Assembly (NCBI GenBank): GCA_037074765.1
Contig: JBAMDO010000028.1
Location: 186,001 to 250,000, forward strand
DNA length: 64,000 nt
DNA from: Mansonella perstans
Lineage: Eukaryota > Nematoda > Chromadorea > Rhabditida > Onchocercidae
Direction of reading: 5' to 3'
A program made the translations under genes and the position numbers. How positions within the stretch are numbered: position 1 is the stretch's first letter; the number at the start of each line of letters is the position of its first letter. The notes beneath the pieces were generated by a model. It saw only the letters and a program-made list of their open reading frames with translations. It had not been told where the DNA came from and did no database searches. Positions 1 to 15,300 of the stretch are shown here, in pieces.

Positions 1-338
1 AGAAGGGACTGTTTTTCTCGTTTTGTATTGTCCGTTTTTTAGATCTCGAGATAGTTTCATGAGTGGCTGTTAACAAATCAAAGTTTTAATTGACTGATGA
101 AATAATATCTTCAGATATCAAATTTTATCGGATTTGAAGTTTTCTATTTTCGTTGAAAAATCCGAGCGGAAATATAAACAACATAATGCATTCATATGCA
201 TAACCGGAAACAGAAAATATTGATGATTCAAAAAATGTGCATTTAATGATTTCTCTTCCACAAAATGAGATTCATTGTTTGAAATTTTATTTGGCTTTTG
301 GCTAATCTATAGAATGTTTTTTTCCGTTTGAACTTCAG

Positions 339-3300
339 TATTCAAGCGATGGTCTACACGATGTATTATCTGATCATTTATTGCTGCATCACCATGATGT
401 TAATTCTATCAATATTTTGCAGCTGATCACTACAAGTAATGATATCTCCGATGGGGCGCAAATTGAAGTCACAATCGATTGTAAGTTGCATAAAATTGAT
501 GTTAAAGATTAGGAGAAATGGAAACGATTTCTGGACCCACATTTATAATTTGATTCATTTGATTTCAAATCACTGAATGGCATAAGGAGATTTTGTCCGT
601 TCGAAGAAATTTCGTAAAGTCTGCTCTATTATACCACTAGTAGCATAACAGCTAGTTCAAGCTTTTATTGTAATAAGTTCAACTTTTTACCAACGACAAT
701 GCAAAACATCTGATACTATAAAGATTTTTCACCATACATTTTCTATTTATATTTATCAAATCCTCCAGTGAAAATGATACATATAATATGAACAGGTAAT
801 AAACACTATCACTTTACCAAGTAAATAAAAAGAAATAAGAAATGGAAATACTAAGACACTTTTTCTCTTACTATTTTTGCAATATTCTCAACACATCACT
901 TCACGTTTTGAATGTTAAATTCTCAAAGTTTTTTTCAGTTTCAAAAATCCTGTAAAAATTCGAGGTAAAAGTTCAATTTCTTAACTGTGCTATTTCAAAT
1001 ATAGGATATTATTACATGTTTTCCTCATCTTTTGATCACTTATTTTTTAAATTAAAATTTACTTAATGTTGTTGCTAAAATTATTGTGTTCAAGATGTTA
1101 CTTAGCTTTAAGATTGACTTTCTTTTGTCCAAATTTTACTTCAAAAAATTTTTGAAGCTAAATATCCCAGCTTAGTTCTTAGCATCCCAATATTTAATCC
1201 ATAAATCTACATTAATCATTGTTTCTATTATTTTTATCGCTAATACTTATATTTCGCTCCTTACTAGTACTTCGGGTTGAAAAAAAAAATCCGTTTGCGC
1301 ACTGATTCATCCGTTAAATTATCGTTCATAAAGTTTCAAATTTTATCAAATTTGCAAGAGTAACTTTTTGCTCTGTCGATAACTTCGCAAGTTTTGCGCT
1401 TCGTATAGCAAATGAAAAGATTAGGAGTTCAGTAGTTAAAGTTCCAGGTCACCATAGTACTATATGTTTTCACTGAACTGCTAAATAAAACAGCGTCACT
1501 TTTTCTCTCAAACACAAGTATTTTTTTTTTAAGAAAAATTTTCTAGAAGAAAAACTTCAGTGTCAGTCAATTCCAGCTCTTGTAAATTAGCCTGAAAACT
1601 GTTATAATAACAATCAACTGCAAAATGTACCATTAAGCAGCACTCAAAAAGCAGTTCAAGAAATCAGTCCAATAAAGCAGATAGAAGTACAATGAGATAA
1701 AAAAACCACTGGTCGTTTACGCAACTGTCAAAATAAGAAATGGCGATTAATATTATTTCAAGAATCCTAGTATATTGTTTAAGCAATTCACACTTTATCA
1801 TCTATAACCTGAGAACTGGTAAATTACCTTACTCGAAGCTAGAAACCTAAATTACAATATACTAATATGAATCAACGTGTTCTTCCGGCTCGCACTGATT
1901 TAATTCATTTTCAGCTGACTCTTTTCATCAACGCTTGCTATTGTGCCAACATATACTATGTGTGCATAGCTACAAATCGCCAACATTCTGCAATTTTTGC
2001 GGTGAAATGCTGTTTGGACTAGTAGAGCAAGGCCTGAAATGTCGAGGTTTCCATGCCTGCAAGATTTTATTTAATTAATATAATTTTATGATAAGCAACA
2101 CTTAGACACAAATGGATAATCAATTAATTGGTTGTGACGATGATTAGTTGATAATTTCAGACTGCAAATTAAACTATGATAAGCGTTGTGCCTCTAAAAT
2201 TTCAAATAACTGTGACGGTTATAAGCAGAAGTTGTCACCTTCTAGGATTGCTTCATTGGGAAATTCTACAGCCAAGGTTATTTCTTACCAGATTTTTTTG
2301 GCTGTGAGAGCATTTATACATTTTTATGATTCCAAGAAAACTATTTTTTGACATACATAAATAAGACCAGTTCTCTTTCTTCCCAATCATTGATCGATAA
2401 TTTCAATAACATTCATAATATTTCAAAGCAACAGGTAAATTTGGAGTAATCTTGGAAATTCCTGAATAAAAATTAGCATACATTTTATAATTTTGCGCCA
2501 AATAAATTACTCATATCATTAGTTTTCTTTTTTGTTATAAAGAAAATAAATAGTATAGGTAATTAGCAAGTAGCAAAGCTATAATAATTAATTATCAAAG
2601 GCCAAATTTACTATTCAGTTGCCACCTAGTTTAATAACAACTCTTGTACCAATTCGTCTACCAATTCGTCCAAATAATTAACTTTGTTACTTTTAGATAC
2701 TATCATTTCCACCAATCTACTAAGTGCAATATGCTTTAGTAGGTATCATAATATTGATGTTGTATTTTAGCTTCATGGAATATCATAGGCGATAATTTGC
2801 AATTTCCGGAAATCTGAATCAGTAGTGCTAACTAAGCTCATCTGTTGTAGGTTAAAATTAGCATTACACTCGCGATATGATCAGATCTGTTGAATCTTGA
2901 AAATAAGCCTTTTCAGTATTCATGGATTTATCATCCTTCAGGCTTACCTAGTCTTCATATGCAACTATTGCTATTATCGAGAACTGATGCACTCTTCAAG
3001 GCTGATAAATCTTCATTTCAATAAAGCTGTAAAAACACATGATAGATAAGTAACCTATCGTTCATAGCGCACATTCATATTTTTAGTATCAATTTATTCT
3101 GCCTGATATTGCTATTCCTGAATAACTGAAGTGCATAGCCAACGTAATTGTTCCAGAAAATGTTAAAAGGTTATAATTCTCAGCAAAACGATTGAAGCGA
3201 TCGAAATAAACTCAAGAAATGTATAGCCTTTTGGTACACTTAAGACCATCAAAATGCCCTCCCGACAGCTGCCTTCAAGAGATTAAGACTTGAACATTTG

Positions 3301-6300
3301 CACTAAAACGTCTATTAGTTCTAATACAAATACGTGTTAATCTCGTTGTACGCAATCCAGAAATTTCCAACATTTTTAAATATAATAAAAATTGCTCGGA
3401 AAAAGATTGAATTAATTAGACTTCAGTCTAATCATTTTTAATGATTCCTTCACGATTGATCACAGATTTTTTTGAACAAGTTAGAGTATGCAATATATAA
3501 TGTTTGCTTATGTTCAATCACTCGATCGCATGACAATACTTTCTTAGCAATACTTTCTTAATTGTAATGATATATACACTACTAGATGTTTTCATTTTTG
3601 TTGAATAATAATGGAATAAAAAATAATGGCAGAAGGCCTAAAATCATCATGGTAACCTATCAGAATGGATATTTTTTAGCTCGCCTTAATTCAACATTAT
3701 CCTGAACATACTAAGGGTAGCAAGCTTTTAAACCATTATTAATGAAATTTAACTTCATTATTTTCTAAATTTGGTGCTTAAATAAACCAAAAATTTCCAC
3801 AAAGGAAATTGTCATTTATATTTTTAATAAAAATGAAGATCAGGAAACTCAATTCAGATTTTATCTAATACAAATTATGATAAAAATGTTCTGCCATTTG
3901 AAAAGTTGACAATGAAATGAGTTCATGACAAAAGCTCATATCTTGCATGCAATCTTGGCTTGATTTTTTCATAAAATCAGCCAAATTTTTTTTAATGCCT
4001 TGAACAAAATATTATGGAGGACACTTAATCAAATAATAACACATACTTTGGCTATTCGGTTCTCATTGAAATTTTGGAGCCTAATTTTTCAAAAACTGAA
4101 TTGCAAAATACTGCAAAAAAAAATTACTGATATCAAAGTGTTCAGGACAATTTCCATAGCCGCAACATCAATAGAGTTTTATCTGATGAAAATTAAATTA
4201 AATTCTTAACACTGTAATTGTAATTTGATATCCTAGATCTTTTTTTTGAAGCCAAACAGACTTCCATCAATTAATTTCTCATATTAATTTTTTTCATGTT
4301 AATTTTTTATTTTTAATTTTTGTTATGTTGTTTTTTTATTTTTTCTGTAATTATATAAGGATAGCTTTATTTATTTACTGTCATTATTCATATATAGTAA
4401 TTTCGCAATATTTATATTTTTCTGGATGACTTAATTGAATGTCCAAAATAATTTTACAGAGGTATAAGTTTGACACTGAAAACAGAATATTTAAATTATT
4501 CGGATGTATTGGTCACAGGTCGCAAGCAATAAACTTATTCGCATAATTTTCTTATTTGTTGTGTGTTTAATATTTTTCCCTTAAACTGTGCAAACTTTGG
4601 AGTAAACCACCGAAATGTGTTCTGCTACTTTTTTTATGGTTGATAAAATGTATAAGTATTCTATGAAACGTTTTATTTATGATTTTATTCCATTTAATTT
4701 TAGTAATGTTTATGTTAATTTGTTACTTCGGTGATACTTAATTATCTTAATGTCCACAAATCTCATTTTTTTTCCAAAAATTTCGAATATTGCACGAAAA
4801 AATTGAACAAGCAAACATTTAGAATTTCTCACAAGTTTCCTTGCAAGATCGTAGCAGTAGCTGGAGCGGTCGATCTCTATCGATGAAAGTCCCCAAAGTT
4901 ACATGGATTAAGGTATGTTTGACCTTTCCTTTAAGTACTAACAAATATGTCTAAAAATTAAATAATTAACCTTTTCTGAATTTTTTCAGATATCACATGC
5001 ATTTCAAGTGTACTCATATAAGCGACCAACCGTATGCCATTACTGCAAGAAATTGCTGAAAGGTTTAATACAACAAGGACTACAATGTCATGGTGTGTTG
5101 AGTGTAAAAAAAAAATTCGAATTCAAATTTAGCCAATATTCGATTTCTAAAAGTTTTAGGATTATCACATGTAAAGTTATACTGCAATCTCAGAGTTAAT
5201 AGAGTGAGAAAAGCTATACTTCAGATGAATCTTTAATTGAGCTGAAATTTTAGATTAACAGTAAATTTTATGAAGAAAATAAAAATATAAGAAGCGAGCA
5301 TCTGTTTCAAAAGTTTCATTTTTTCATAATTTTTTCAGATTGCAAGTATAACTGTCATAGGAAATGCCTTGAAATGATTGAAAATAATTGTCATGGTAGA
5401 GATATCATGATGCAGAACATGCAGGTTGGGATGAATGACAAAGGTCATATGTTTAGAGATTTTAATGCTGAAATTAATAGTTCTTTTGAGGAATATTTGT
5501 ATTCATATTTCTGTACAACATAATGATACATGATAAAGCATCTCTCAAATTTTGCAATCAATCTTCTTAATTGATAATTTGTGCAGAGAGAAAATTCTTA
5601 ATTTTCAGAATTTCTAAAAGTTAATTACGTATGAAGAATTTATGGATGCACAGCGTTCCATATGTTTTGAAAATAGTAGTGGTGACAATATATCTTTTTA
5701 ATAATTCAAATTTGTTTTGAGGTTTTATATTGGAGGTCTAGGCTGAATTTTTGTTATCCATAATTTCACGCCAATCCAAGAAAAATATAATTTGTTTTTT
5801 ATTCTCCAGCAATACCAAAGTTCCTGTTGGACAATTTTAAGAATTTCACGAGTTAAAAACGTTCATAGCCGACCTCGCATCACTTTTGAATAAAAAATTT
5901 TAAGTACAGAACTATAAAACCTTCAGGTTCAAATGATCTCATTGCAGATAAAGGCTTTACAGGAACAACTCAAAATTTTGATAAGTCCACAATAATGATA
6001 AATTCACATCATGGCAGGGTGCAAACAACTCCTCTGAGACTGAAAATGAACGATATCAAAAATGGTGATCAGGATGTTTCGCGCACTGATAATATTCCTA
6101 CTGATTCACAGGTTTAAACTGATTTTACATCGTGATATTAAAGGCTTAGAAAATATCAGTTCTTTTTTAAATTTAATATAAATGAATTGAACAATTTTTC
6201 AATAAGCCCTCTTCCGGATTTGGCATCGTTTTTTTTTTGATCAAATTCAAATCACCGGAAATGAATTCAGTGATTCGTTCGTGCTCAGCCATACTTCTTC

Positions 6301-9300
6301 ACCTGTAAAGAATTGATAAACTCTACTTTTTTTGGTCAAAAAGAAGTGATATATCATCCATGATCCTTCAATGACTCGTCTTATGCAAGTTTTAGCTAAC
6401 TTTGATGCCTAATGAGTCTCTCATTATCGCATACACCTTTAAATATGAAAGGGTTGATGTTGTAATTCATTGAGTAGGTATGATATCAGCCGAACTTTGT
6501 TGCATTTTTTTTTCAGCACAGAAATCATTCAAGCGGAAGATTAAATTTGATTATTTTAACTCTTTCATTTTCAATCCTTTCATTTTCATTCTGTTGATAA
6601 ACAAAATGAGCAAATGCGTTGCCCTTTAGAACATTCCGCTGATGCGAATTGTCATGTCCAAGAAACAAACGAAACCTTGCAAGGCCAAGGTGTTGCCGGA
6701 AGGGTGGATGATGCATTACACTGATCGCCAATGCACGGTCTCTTTCATTTATACCATTAATTTTCTTACCTAAATTTATTGAAATTCATTGGAGTTGATT
6801 GACTAACAAAATTGTCTATTTAATCTTATTCGATAATTCGTATCTTAACCATTAATTAATTAAATTCCATAACTATAATTTTTCAAAATATTTCTATTGT
6901 AGCGTAAGAAGCTGGCACTTAGACACAAAAGCAATTATTCTTTAACAAGACGATTCATCGACACAAATCTATAAAGTTAACAGCCTAAATTTTGCCTTTA
7001 ATTTTAATTTAATAGAATAGAAAACAATATTTAGTAAAACTTAAGTCTAGAAACTTTATTATAAACTCGCGATTTTCAAGTTATGCAAGTTATTGAACTA
7101 ATTTAATTATACATACTTGACAAATTTTATGAAATTATAGGAAATTTTATTAAGTGAAATACTGGTTGTGAAGTTTACTCCGGATCATAATCCCGAAAAT
7201 GCAATTCATTTCCTGGAGATTAGAACTCGAAAGTCTACCTACTACATGAGTTAGTTAATTTCTTGATATTAAAATTTATTAAATTTTGTGAATGAGAAAG
7301 AACTCATTGGACACGATTAATGTATTTGCAAGTTTATATTTTGGTATGGTCAAGTCGCAGTTAATTTTTCTAAATTTTTTTGAAAGAATACTGAAAGCTG
7401 CTATAAAATAAAGAAGATATCTCATTCGTTTGGTTTCTTAACGGCTTTTCAAAAATGCAATAAATAAATTTTGTAAAATTTTTTCATCAGGTTAGGAAAT
7501 TAAATTTTAGAAATTCTGGAATTTTATTATATCAAGTCGAATGCAATTTCAATAGTTTCCTTTTCTCCATAATTCCTTTGGTTTTTGTTAAAAGCAAAAG
7601 AAATGCTAAATAAACACTAAATGTTTTTTTGATTTCTTTTCTATATGATTTTCCGCGTTTATTTGATGATGATAGTCTCAACTGTTTTGAAGTTTTATTT
7701 CACCATTTCAAGGGATTAAGGATTAAATAGAGAAATAGGATGCAAAGACCTTTATAGTCCTTTTTCCAACTGTTATATTCTTGATATTAGTATTGGCCTT
7801 TGTTGTATTATCCGTATGATACTTGTCTATATTGACCAAAGCTATTTCATCGTATAGGACAAATTTATTTAGTATCACATATTCAACAATTTTGAACTAG
7901 AAAAATATTAACCAGCAAATCTTTAACTACTTTACAGTTTAAGCAAATTTACAGTAAAATTTCTGATGGTAAATTTCCATTCACAATGTGTAAAAGTGAA
8001 ACGAATTCCCTCGAGTTTTGGACGATAAATGCATGTCGATACAATTATGAAAACTGGCTTTAACCCACACTTATATTATACTAAATATTAAGAAATGAAG
8101 AGATCATATCTTCTCTGCAAAGTAGATCATATCTTCTCTGCAAATGTTTTCTGAAATGTATAGAAAATGACGCCAGAACGGTTATTATAATTGATATATC
8201 TTTAAGGTCCATCAAGTCGTCGTTAAAATTATCCTTTGTTACAAGTATTCTTTTAAGTATACTTTGACAAATCCCCATGAACAATGTCATAGATCAAACA
8301 AAATTATTCGTTCAAGTGTCAGTCGAAGTTTAAGCATTGTGAGAAAAGAAGTATAAGTTGACAATGATTCAATAGAGTTTCGGCAAATATTTCTGTCATG
8401 GCATTTTAAATTCTCAGAAAGTCTCAAGGTTTCTAAATCTTATTTTTTTTTTTTTTTTTTGTGAATTGACTTTCTGACTACTCCGTGAGGTCTTTTGTTC
8501 AAGTCATCTTACTTATAAACATAAACGCTTTTTTGCACTTTAAGGTTTTCTCTACTTCAAAAAGTAATATCTAGTTGGTACTATGTAGTTCCTATAACAT
8601 TTATTCATCAAATTAATTAAATAAACAATAGGCGAGATTTTTGAGGGATCGTCCATTCGATGGATACTTCTGTAGAAGTGGCGAGCAAAAGGAAACAAAT
8701 TTCAGAGCAGTTTATTATTACAAAAATGAAAAGAAAAACATGTTGGTCATAATTATGACGGTAAGAATAAATTATGAAAAAGTAGAATTACTTCATTCAT
8801 TACTTTTCAGGTTTTGTTATTTGCAGGACTGTCACAAAAACATATCACATCATCTTATTTTTTCTTCACTACAGTAAAAAGATATTATGTCGCACACCAT
8901 CTTATCTCGACGAGTAGCATTTGCCCACTTCATCTTTTATGTTCTATGAACTTTTCCGCTTCAATTTTGAGCTAATAGCTTGCATTGGTATTTATCATGT
9001 GTATTTTTATCAGATGATTTGTGAAATTCTTTATCAGATGATTTGGAATTCTTGATTTGTGAAAAAAATGCTTTTCTATTGTCTCCAACTTTCTTATTAC
9101 TTTCATTGGCTTATTTTAATGTCTTTTAAATTCTTCCAATAGCAGAGAGTGATGGTCTATCATTTTTGTTCTTTATACTTTCTTAAATAAAATGAATCTC
9201 CATAATTTCATTAGAATGAAACTTTTTCAAAATTTTAAACTAAATTTTGACCATTTTTATTACTGTTTAATTTTGAATGGTTATTCGTAACTTAGTTTTC

Positions 9301-12300
9301 TACGCGATCTATTTTTACTTTCTTTTTTTTACAGTCATTCGGATTTAAAAGTCTAGTACGAAGTAATCTACTCACTAAGAGTTTGCACTTCGCTATTGAA
9401 ACGAGCATTTCGCATTTTCAAATTAAAGGTTGATTTAAAAAAATTGTATTCTTAAATCATTCTTCTTATGTTTACCTGTCTTTTCCCTTCTTCTCAATCT
9501 CTCGGCCTCTTTTTTTCCCTCTCTTGCATTCTTTTCTATCTGTTTAATTTTGATGAAAAGTTTATCGTTCTAATTTCTCAATATTTATCGTTTTTTTTTT
9601 TGATTATTCAATCGGCCAACCTACGTGGTTTTTGTAATAATTTAATAGAATGCTCTCATGAAAAAGGCATTTTTGCAATAATTACTACTGTTCAATAGAG
9701 TTTTCTATAACTTATTATGCTCAAAGTTAGCAAAAGTTTGCTATTAATTATTTCTGCATAATTTAAGTTTAAGGTACAAAATACTCACACGGTGCATACT
9801 TTCTTCAATATTTTTGCATTCAGTCATCAATGCGCGAAAACACTTGAAAACTATTTTTACAGCCAGCTTTTTCAAAAATGTTTGCAAACTTGTTGAGAAA
9901 AATTCGAGTAACTTTACCAAATAAATAGATCAGAATACCTGAAATCAAAGTTGACTAATGATTCTAGTCATAGATAAGCAGATAGATATTTTGAAGAGAA
10001 TAGAAATGGGACTAGAAAATTATTAAAGTAATTCATGCAATGTTTAGAAGCGTCCATTCATTAGCTATAACTCTAATACGTCCGATCTGCTTCTCAATTA
10101 ATCAGATAATAACGTAAAAACTATGAGCCCGTCATGCCTTAGAAGATTTGCGCTTGAACAGAATTAAATTTTTCCCAATTAAAACTGATAAGGGTTCTGC
10201 TAAATTTGTGCTAAATCAATTGCTGTCACAGTATCATTTATCAAATTAGATAAAGCGGTTTTGCAATGCTATTTATGTGATTTATTATCAGTTCTTTCTT
10301 ATCTGTTTGTGCGGAATCAAATATCTTCACAATAAAGAGGGCAAAAAATCGATTTCAATTAAAAGTTATAACGACAACTGCTTTCGTTGCATTTTTAAAA
10401 AATTTTGCATACATCTTGGAAAGAAATTCTGTTTGAATTAATAAATTGCATTAAATGTTGAAGTTGTTTCCTGTCTGCCCTACTCATTTCTTTATCTAAA
10501 ATGTTCATACATTAACTCCGGATTGACATCATCTGTTCGTATTATAATTCTACCAAACAATTATTCTCTTTTTAATCGATCGATGATCAGAAGTGGAGAA
10601 ATTATTATCAATACGAAAGAAAGATTCGACATGGTGTGATAGTATGCATCCCCACTCTCTCGTCTGAAAAAATAAACATTTAACAGGTAATACTATCGAG
10701 AGATAATGATTTCAGTCACAAACAACTATCGATAGATGATAGTTTTCTTTTCTTTGTTTTTTTTTTTTTTTTTTTTTTTTTTTCATGAAATTTATTTGAT
10801 GAAAGTGCTTAATTTGAATACATTCAAAGTTTGATTAATAATTTGGCGAAGTGAATGATATTATGAGCCAAAGATCTGTCACACTGACTTTCATTCATTT
10901 TACTATAACAGCGTCAAGTTATCATAGATCGTTAAGACTTCTTAATTTTCATTTACGCACATTTATTGTTCTTCATTCGATGGACTTTAATTTATGTAAT
11001 ATATTACAGAGTTCAATGTTTGATTAAATTTTTTAAAATTTTTATGATCAAATCAGAGAGCATGTCGGAAGATGATATTAATTGAATATTACAATCCTAT
11101 TTGCAAAATGTTTGTTCCAATTCTTAGATTATTCCAGAATTACTAAAACTTTTCATTCATCTAATTTAGCTGTCCTTAATTTTAAACTAAATAATGGAGA
11201 AATACAGGTAACTTTGAAAATTTTGTTTTAAAAAATATGGCGTAGTTAAAATGAAATGAAAAAGCAAATGAGTGAAATATCCAATGTCAAAAACTAATCA
11301 TCGCCTTTATGCTTTTTCTTCATCAAATGTAAACTTCTTAACTCATCAGAGAGCACGTAGTTTTATATTTAAAATAGTAAACTTATGTAACATTTCGTCT
11401 TTATTTAGTTTGTGCATTTTAATTGTTAAACTGAATTTGAGATTTAAATTAACACATCTTTATTACGTTAGTTTTTCTACAGCTTACGGATATCTTACTT
11501 TCTTTTTAATTAACATTCTAAAATGATGATCGATAAGAAGAAGACATTACATTCGCATAAAATCTTAAATCATTTTCATCGCTTTACATACCATGTGTTT
11601 TTTTTTTCGTTTCTCTTTCAATGTTTTCTCTCTTTCTAGAATATCTCTGGTTGTTGCACGGATTTCTGTGGCATATTAACAAATCTGATCTTTAAGATTG
11701 TCAAAAAAATTTCTGGACTGTGACATAAAACTATGGCAAGAATATCTGATCGCCGCTCTTAAATTACACTTTCTTCAGTTTTTTTCTTCATCACAAGTAA
11801 TGCCACTTTCATTGTACAAAAGTTTTAGTTCAAAACCGGGTTAGATATGTTAAAATGAAGCTTGTATAATGCAAGCTTTGCTTTTGGCTTTCAATTTCAA
11901 TCTTTTCTTTATCCTTTTCAAGTCATTTTCTAACCCTAAATAATTTTTTCAAGCAATCTTATCAGTTCTTTTTTACTTCTTTTGAAACAATACATCGCCA
12001 TTTTTTTTACATTTTACGAGTTTTCGTAAGAATAGTTGCTTTATTGCGAAATTTAATTATTTAAAATTGTCAGTATTTGAAGGTTACTATCGTGGCTGTG
12101 CACATGTTATGTTACTGTTATGATACAACAAAGCAATGTACTATCCGTTGATCCATTTTACACCACCGGTGCAATACTTAACAAGTGCGCAGAGGTCTAT
12201 ACAAAAATATAGCGCAGGAAGTGTCACAACTACTATCACAGCTACTGATATCAATAGCTGTAGAAGTAATGCTCGTACATCACCCTCGCTATTACATATG

Positions 12301-15300
12301 CATCAGCAGTCGAATTCCATTTGCTCATTGTCCAGCTATATCGATATTTCACGAATTCACCTGAAATATCGTCAGACTAAACCTGTCGATAAACATAGCA
12401 CAGATATGAAGCATCAGTTGCCAAAACATGATCAGATTGGTAATGTCGCTTACAGTTATTTCCGCTTCCTTCTAAACCTCTTTTGCTTTTCCTTCTGTAA
12501 AAGGAAAAACTGATTAAATTAAATAACTTGAGGAAATTCAAAATTTGGTCTTAAAATCAATAATTTTGCACTACTTACTTTCAGTCGGAAATTAAATTAA
12601 TTTTAACTTAAAAGCTGTGAATTCAAGCAAATTTGGGATTTTGACTATAACCTACCTATTTTACAAATTGTCCCCCTTGTAGGTTATCACATAGCAATTC
12701 ATCAACAAGCTTTCTGGTACTGATAAACGACAATGACGAAAAAAATTCTTAAACATTTAAGGATTCCAAGTTTTGAATTACTCGACTATTCAGATTTACT
12801 TAAAACTTCAGATGATCTGCTTATGTTTACAGTAATATTTCCATGAATAGGACAACCGCTCTATGTCAAAACATTTGATAAGTTGATAATACATAATTCC
12901 AAGGATGTTTAATGCTTTTACTTTCAATTTCAACTGAAACTATCCACTTAGAGAAATTTTTGAGACGTTATAAGATTTCAGTTGTATCACTTTTTCTTAA
13001 ATATGTAAACATGAAAACTTTGATTCAAATTTCCTTGGATGTGCAAAATAAAAATAAATTTTCATTTGCAAATGAAATAAAACATACACAAAAATTTTGG
13101 ATCCACGTATTCCTCCTTCGAACTGAGGATTCTGTAGCGAATGAACATCCATCTGTTTGTCAGAGAACATGTATATTGTATATCATACGTTTTCAAATAA
13201 TTTAAATTTCTATTTATCATTCCAAAGTAACAAAGTAACTTAAAGATGGCACTATATCTACAGGAAATATTTTTTTACTTTTACACTTTTTTTAAATTTA
13301 AGATAGAGTGTGAACGAAAGATTTGAGTCTGCTTTAATTCAGCAGAATGGAATTTATGTTGCACCATAAAGTTAAGTTATTTACTGAGGTAAGTCGCTGC
13401 ACTCGATATTATTATGCAGATGACACAACAACGTTTTTTCAGCCGGCGATCCAACGATAAATATTCGCTCCGAAAGTACTGATGTGTTGGCCGCTTGGGC
13501 TGCAGCTATTAAACAAGCCTTAATGCCGATTACACCACAAACAAGTGCAGTTAATGTGCAAGGGCCTATTGCTATCGACAGTGGTTGTCAGCAACAGCCC
13601 CAAAATATACAGCAGTTGAACATTTCTACTAAAGGCGGTTATTCAAAATTATATTAAGTAGCATAATTTCCCATTCTCCTAAAGTTTTTTCATACCTAAA
13701 TCCATTTAAATCCTGTCTCTCGCTGTCATTGTTGATATTGCATGCGCTTTAACCTCATCCTCATATTTCAGATGAAATAGTTCAATCAGGTATACAGTTA
13801 CGGGATGAGCAAGATTTCTCACAACATTATCAAATTTTCATCGATGAAATTCTTGGTTCCGGACAATTTGGTACTGTATATGGAGGTCTGTTTTAAAATT
13901 TTTTTTTAAATTTAAAATTCATTTATTGAGTGCATAAGCTTTCATTTAAAATATTATTGATTCACACTTATTATTTGAGGCTGAAATTTAAGTGAAAAAT
14001 TGGGTGAAATATGAAATAAAAAGAGGACTACTTATTTAATTAGATGAGTTAACTCAGCAAATGTTGATCTAGCAAATGTTGAGCGAGCAATGTTGATCTA
14101 AAATGCAAGAGACTAAGTAAAGCTTTGAGAAATTATTTGTGTTTTGTTGATAAGATTGTAAAGTAACATCTATTACTCCTGTAAAAGCATAATAAATTGA
14201 TTGTTGAGTAATAACTAGTCAAAATTCGTTGAAATATGCGCAAAAATTGAATCAGTCGCAGGAATTTTGTAGAAGGAAGTTTGAAGAAATTGTTAAAATT
14301 TAAAGTGCAAATTGTTTAAAGTGCAAACAAGATTTAATGAATCATTTGAAGATTTTTCATTTCCATTAGATTAGTTTCTCAAAATGGTTAAAGTGGTCAA
14401 TTTACTTTTTTTATTGATTAGGAATTCACCGAAAAACAGGCAGACATGTTGCTGTAAAATTAATTAATAAAGTGAAATTTCCAAGCAGCAAAGAAGCAGC
14501 TCTTCGGACTGAAGTTGATATTTTAAGTGTAAGATTTTCTTGATTCACTTAAAATTTTTTTAATGTAAAAATTGAATCTTTTAATTTCTAAAGTTTTTAA
14601 TTTCGGAAAGATTTTATATGCTTGTTTTATACTTATGGTAATTCAATTGTCTTCCGGATTTACAGAAAGTTGAACATCCCGGTGTAGTAGCATTCCAAGA
14701 AATGCTAGAAACTACAGATCGAATATTCATTGTAATGGAAAAGCTCAAAGGTGATATGCTGGAAATGATTTTGTGTAGCGAAAGAGGAAGGTTATCTGAA
14801 CGAGTCACACAATTTCTTGTTTATCAAGTATGATTCTGCGAATAAAAAATTTCTCTTACTTTCTGATTAGCGCAAGTTGATTATTTGACCAATTGTTACC
14901 TTCAGTTAATTCAATCATTTTCTGTCTAGCATAGTGACATCTTTTTCAAAAATCTGAAGCATTGCTCTTATGAAATTACAAATTGTAGTTTTCCATTATT
15001 TTTTATTGAAATTAAAAGACTTGGAAATTAATCTCAGTTTTTAATAACGTATTTAATTAATTTTTGCTCATTTCTTCGTGATCATCGCCCATGAATACTT
15101 AGTGTTTAAGCTTTAGATTGATGGGGAAGTAAATATGTCAAAAATTCCCAATAAGTAAGTAACAGTTACATGTATTAAGTAGTAATTAAGTGCAAGCACT
15201 TTGCTCTTAATTAGTTAAAGTCGCTTTTCCTTAACTAGAATTTAACTATTCATCGTATGGATAGAATGAATAAATTGATGAATGAATAAACAAAAGTGGT

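Larger units (their letters stand above)
7250..13442 (+). other. 6.2-kb PKD intron
   Basis: Separates the last PH exon from the kinase-proximal exon; phase 1 on both sides (codon A|CC). AT-rich with poly-T runs (for example 10755-10783) and a 20-nt direct repeat at 8101-8143. It holds two open segments with good splice signals: 8632-8877 (unexplained) and 12136-12439 (candidate alternative first exon). The remaining open frames here are low-complexity and unsupported. Confidence 0.75.
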
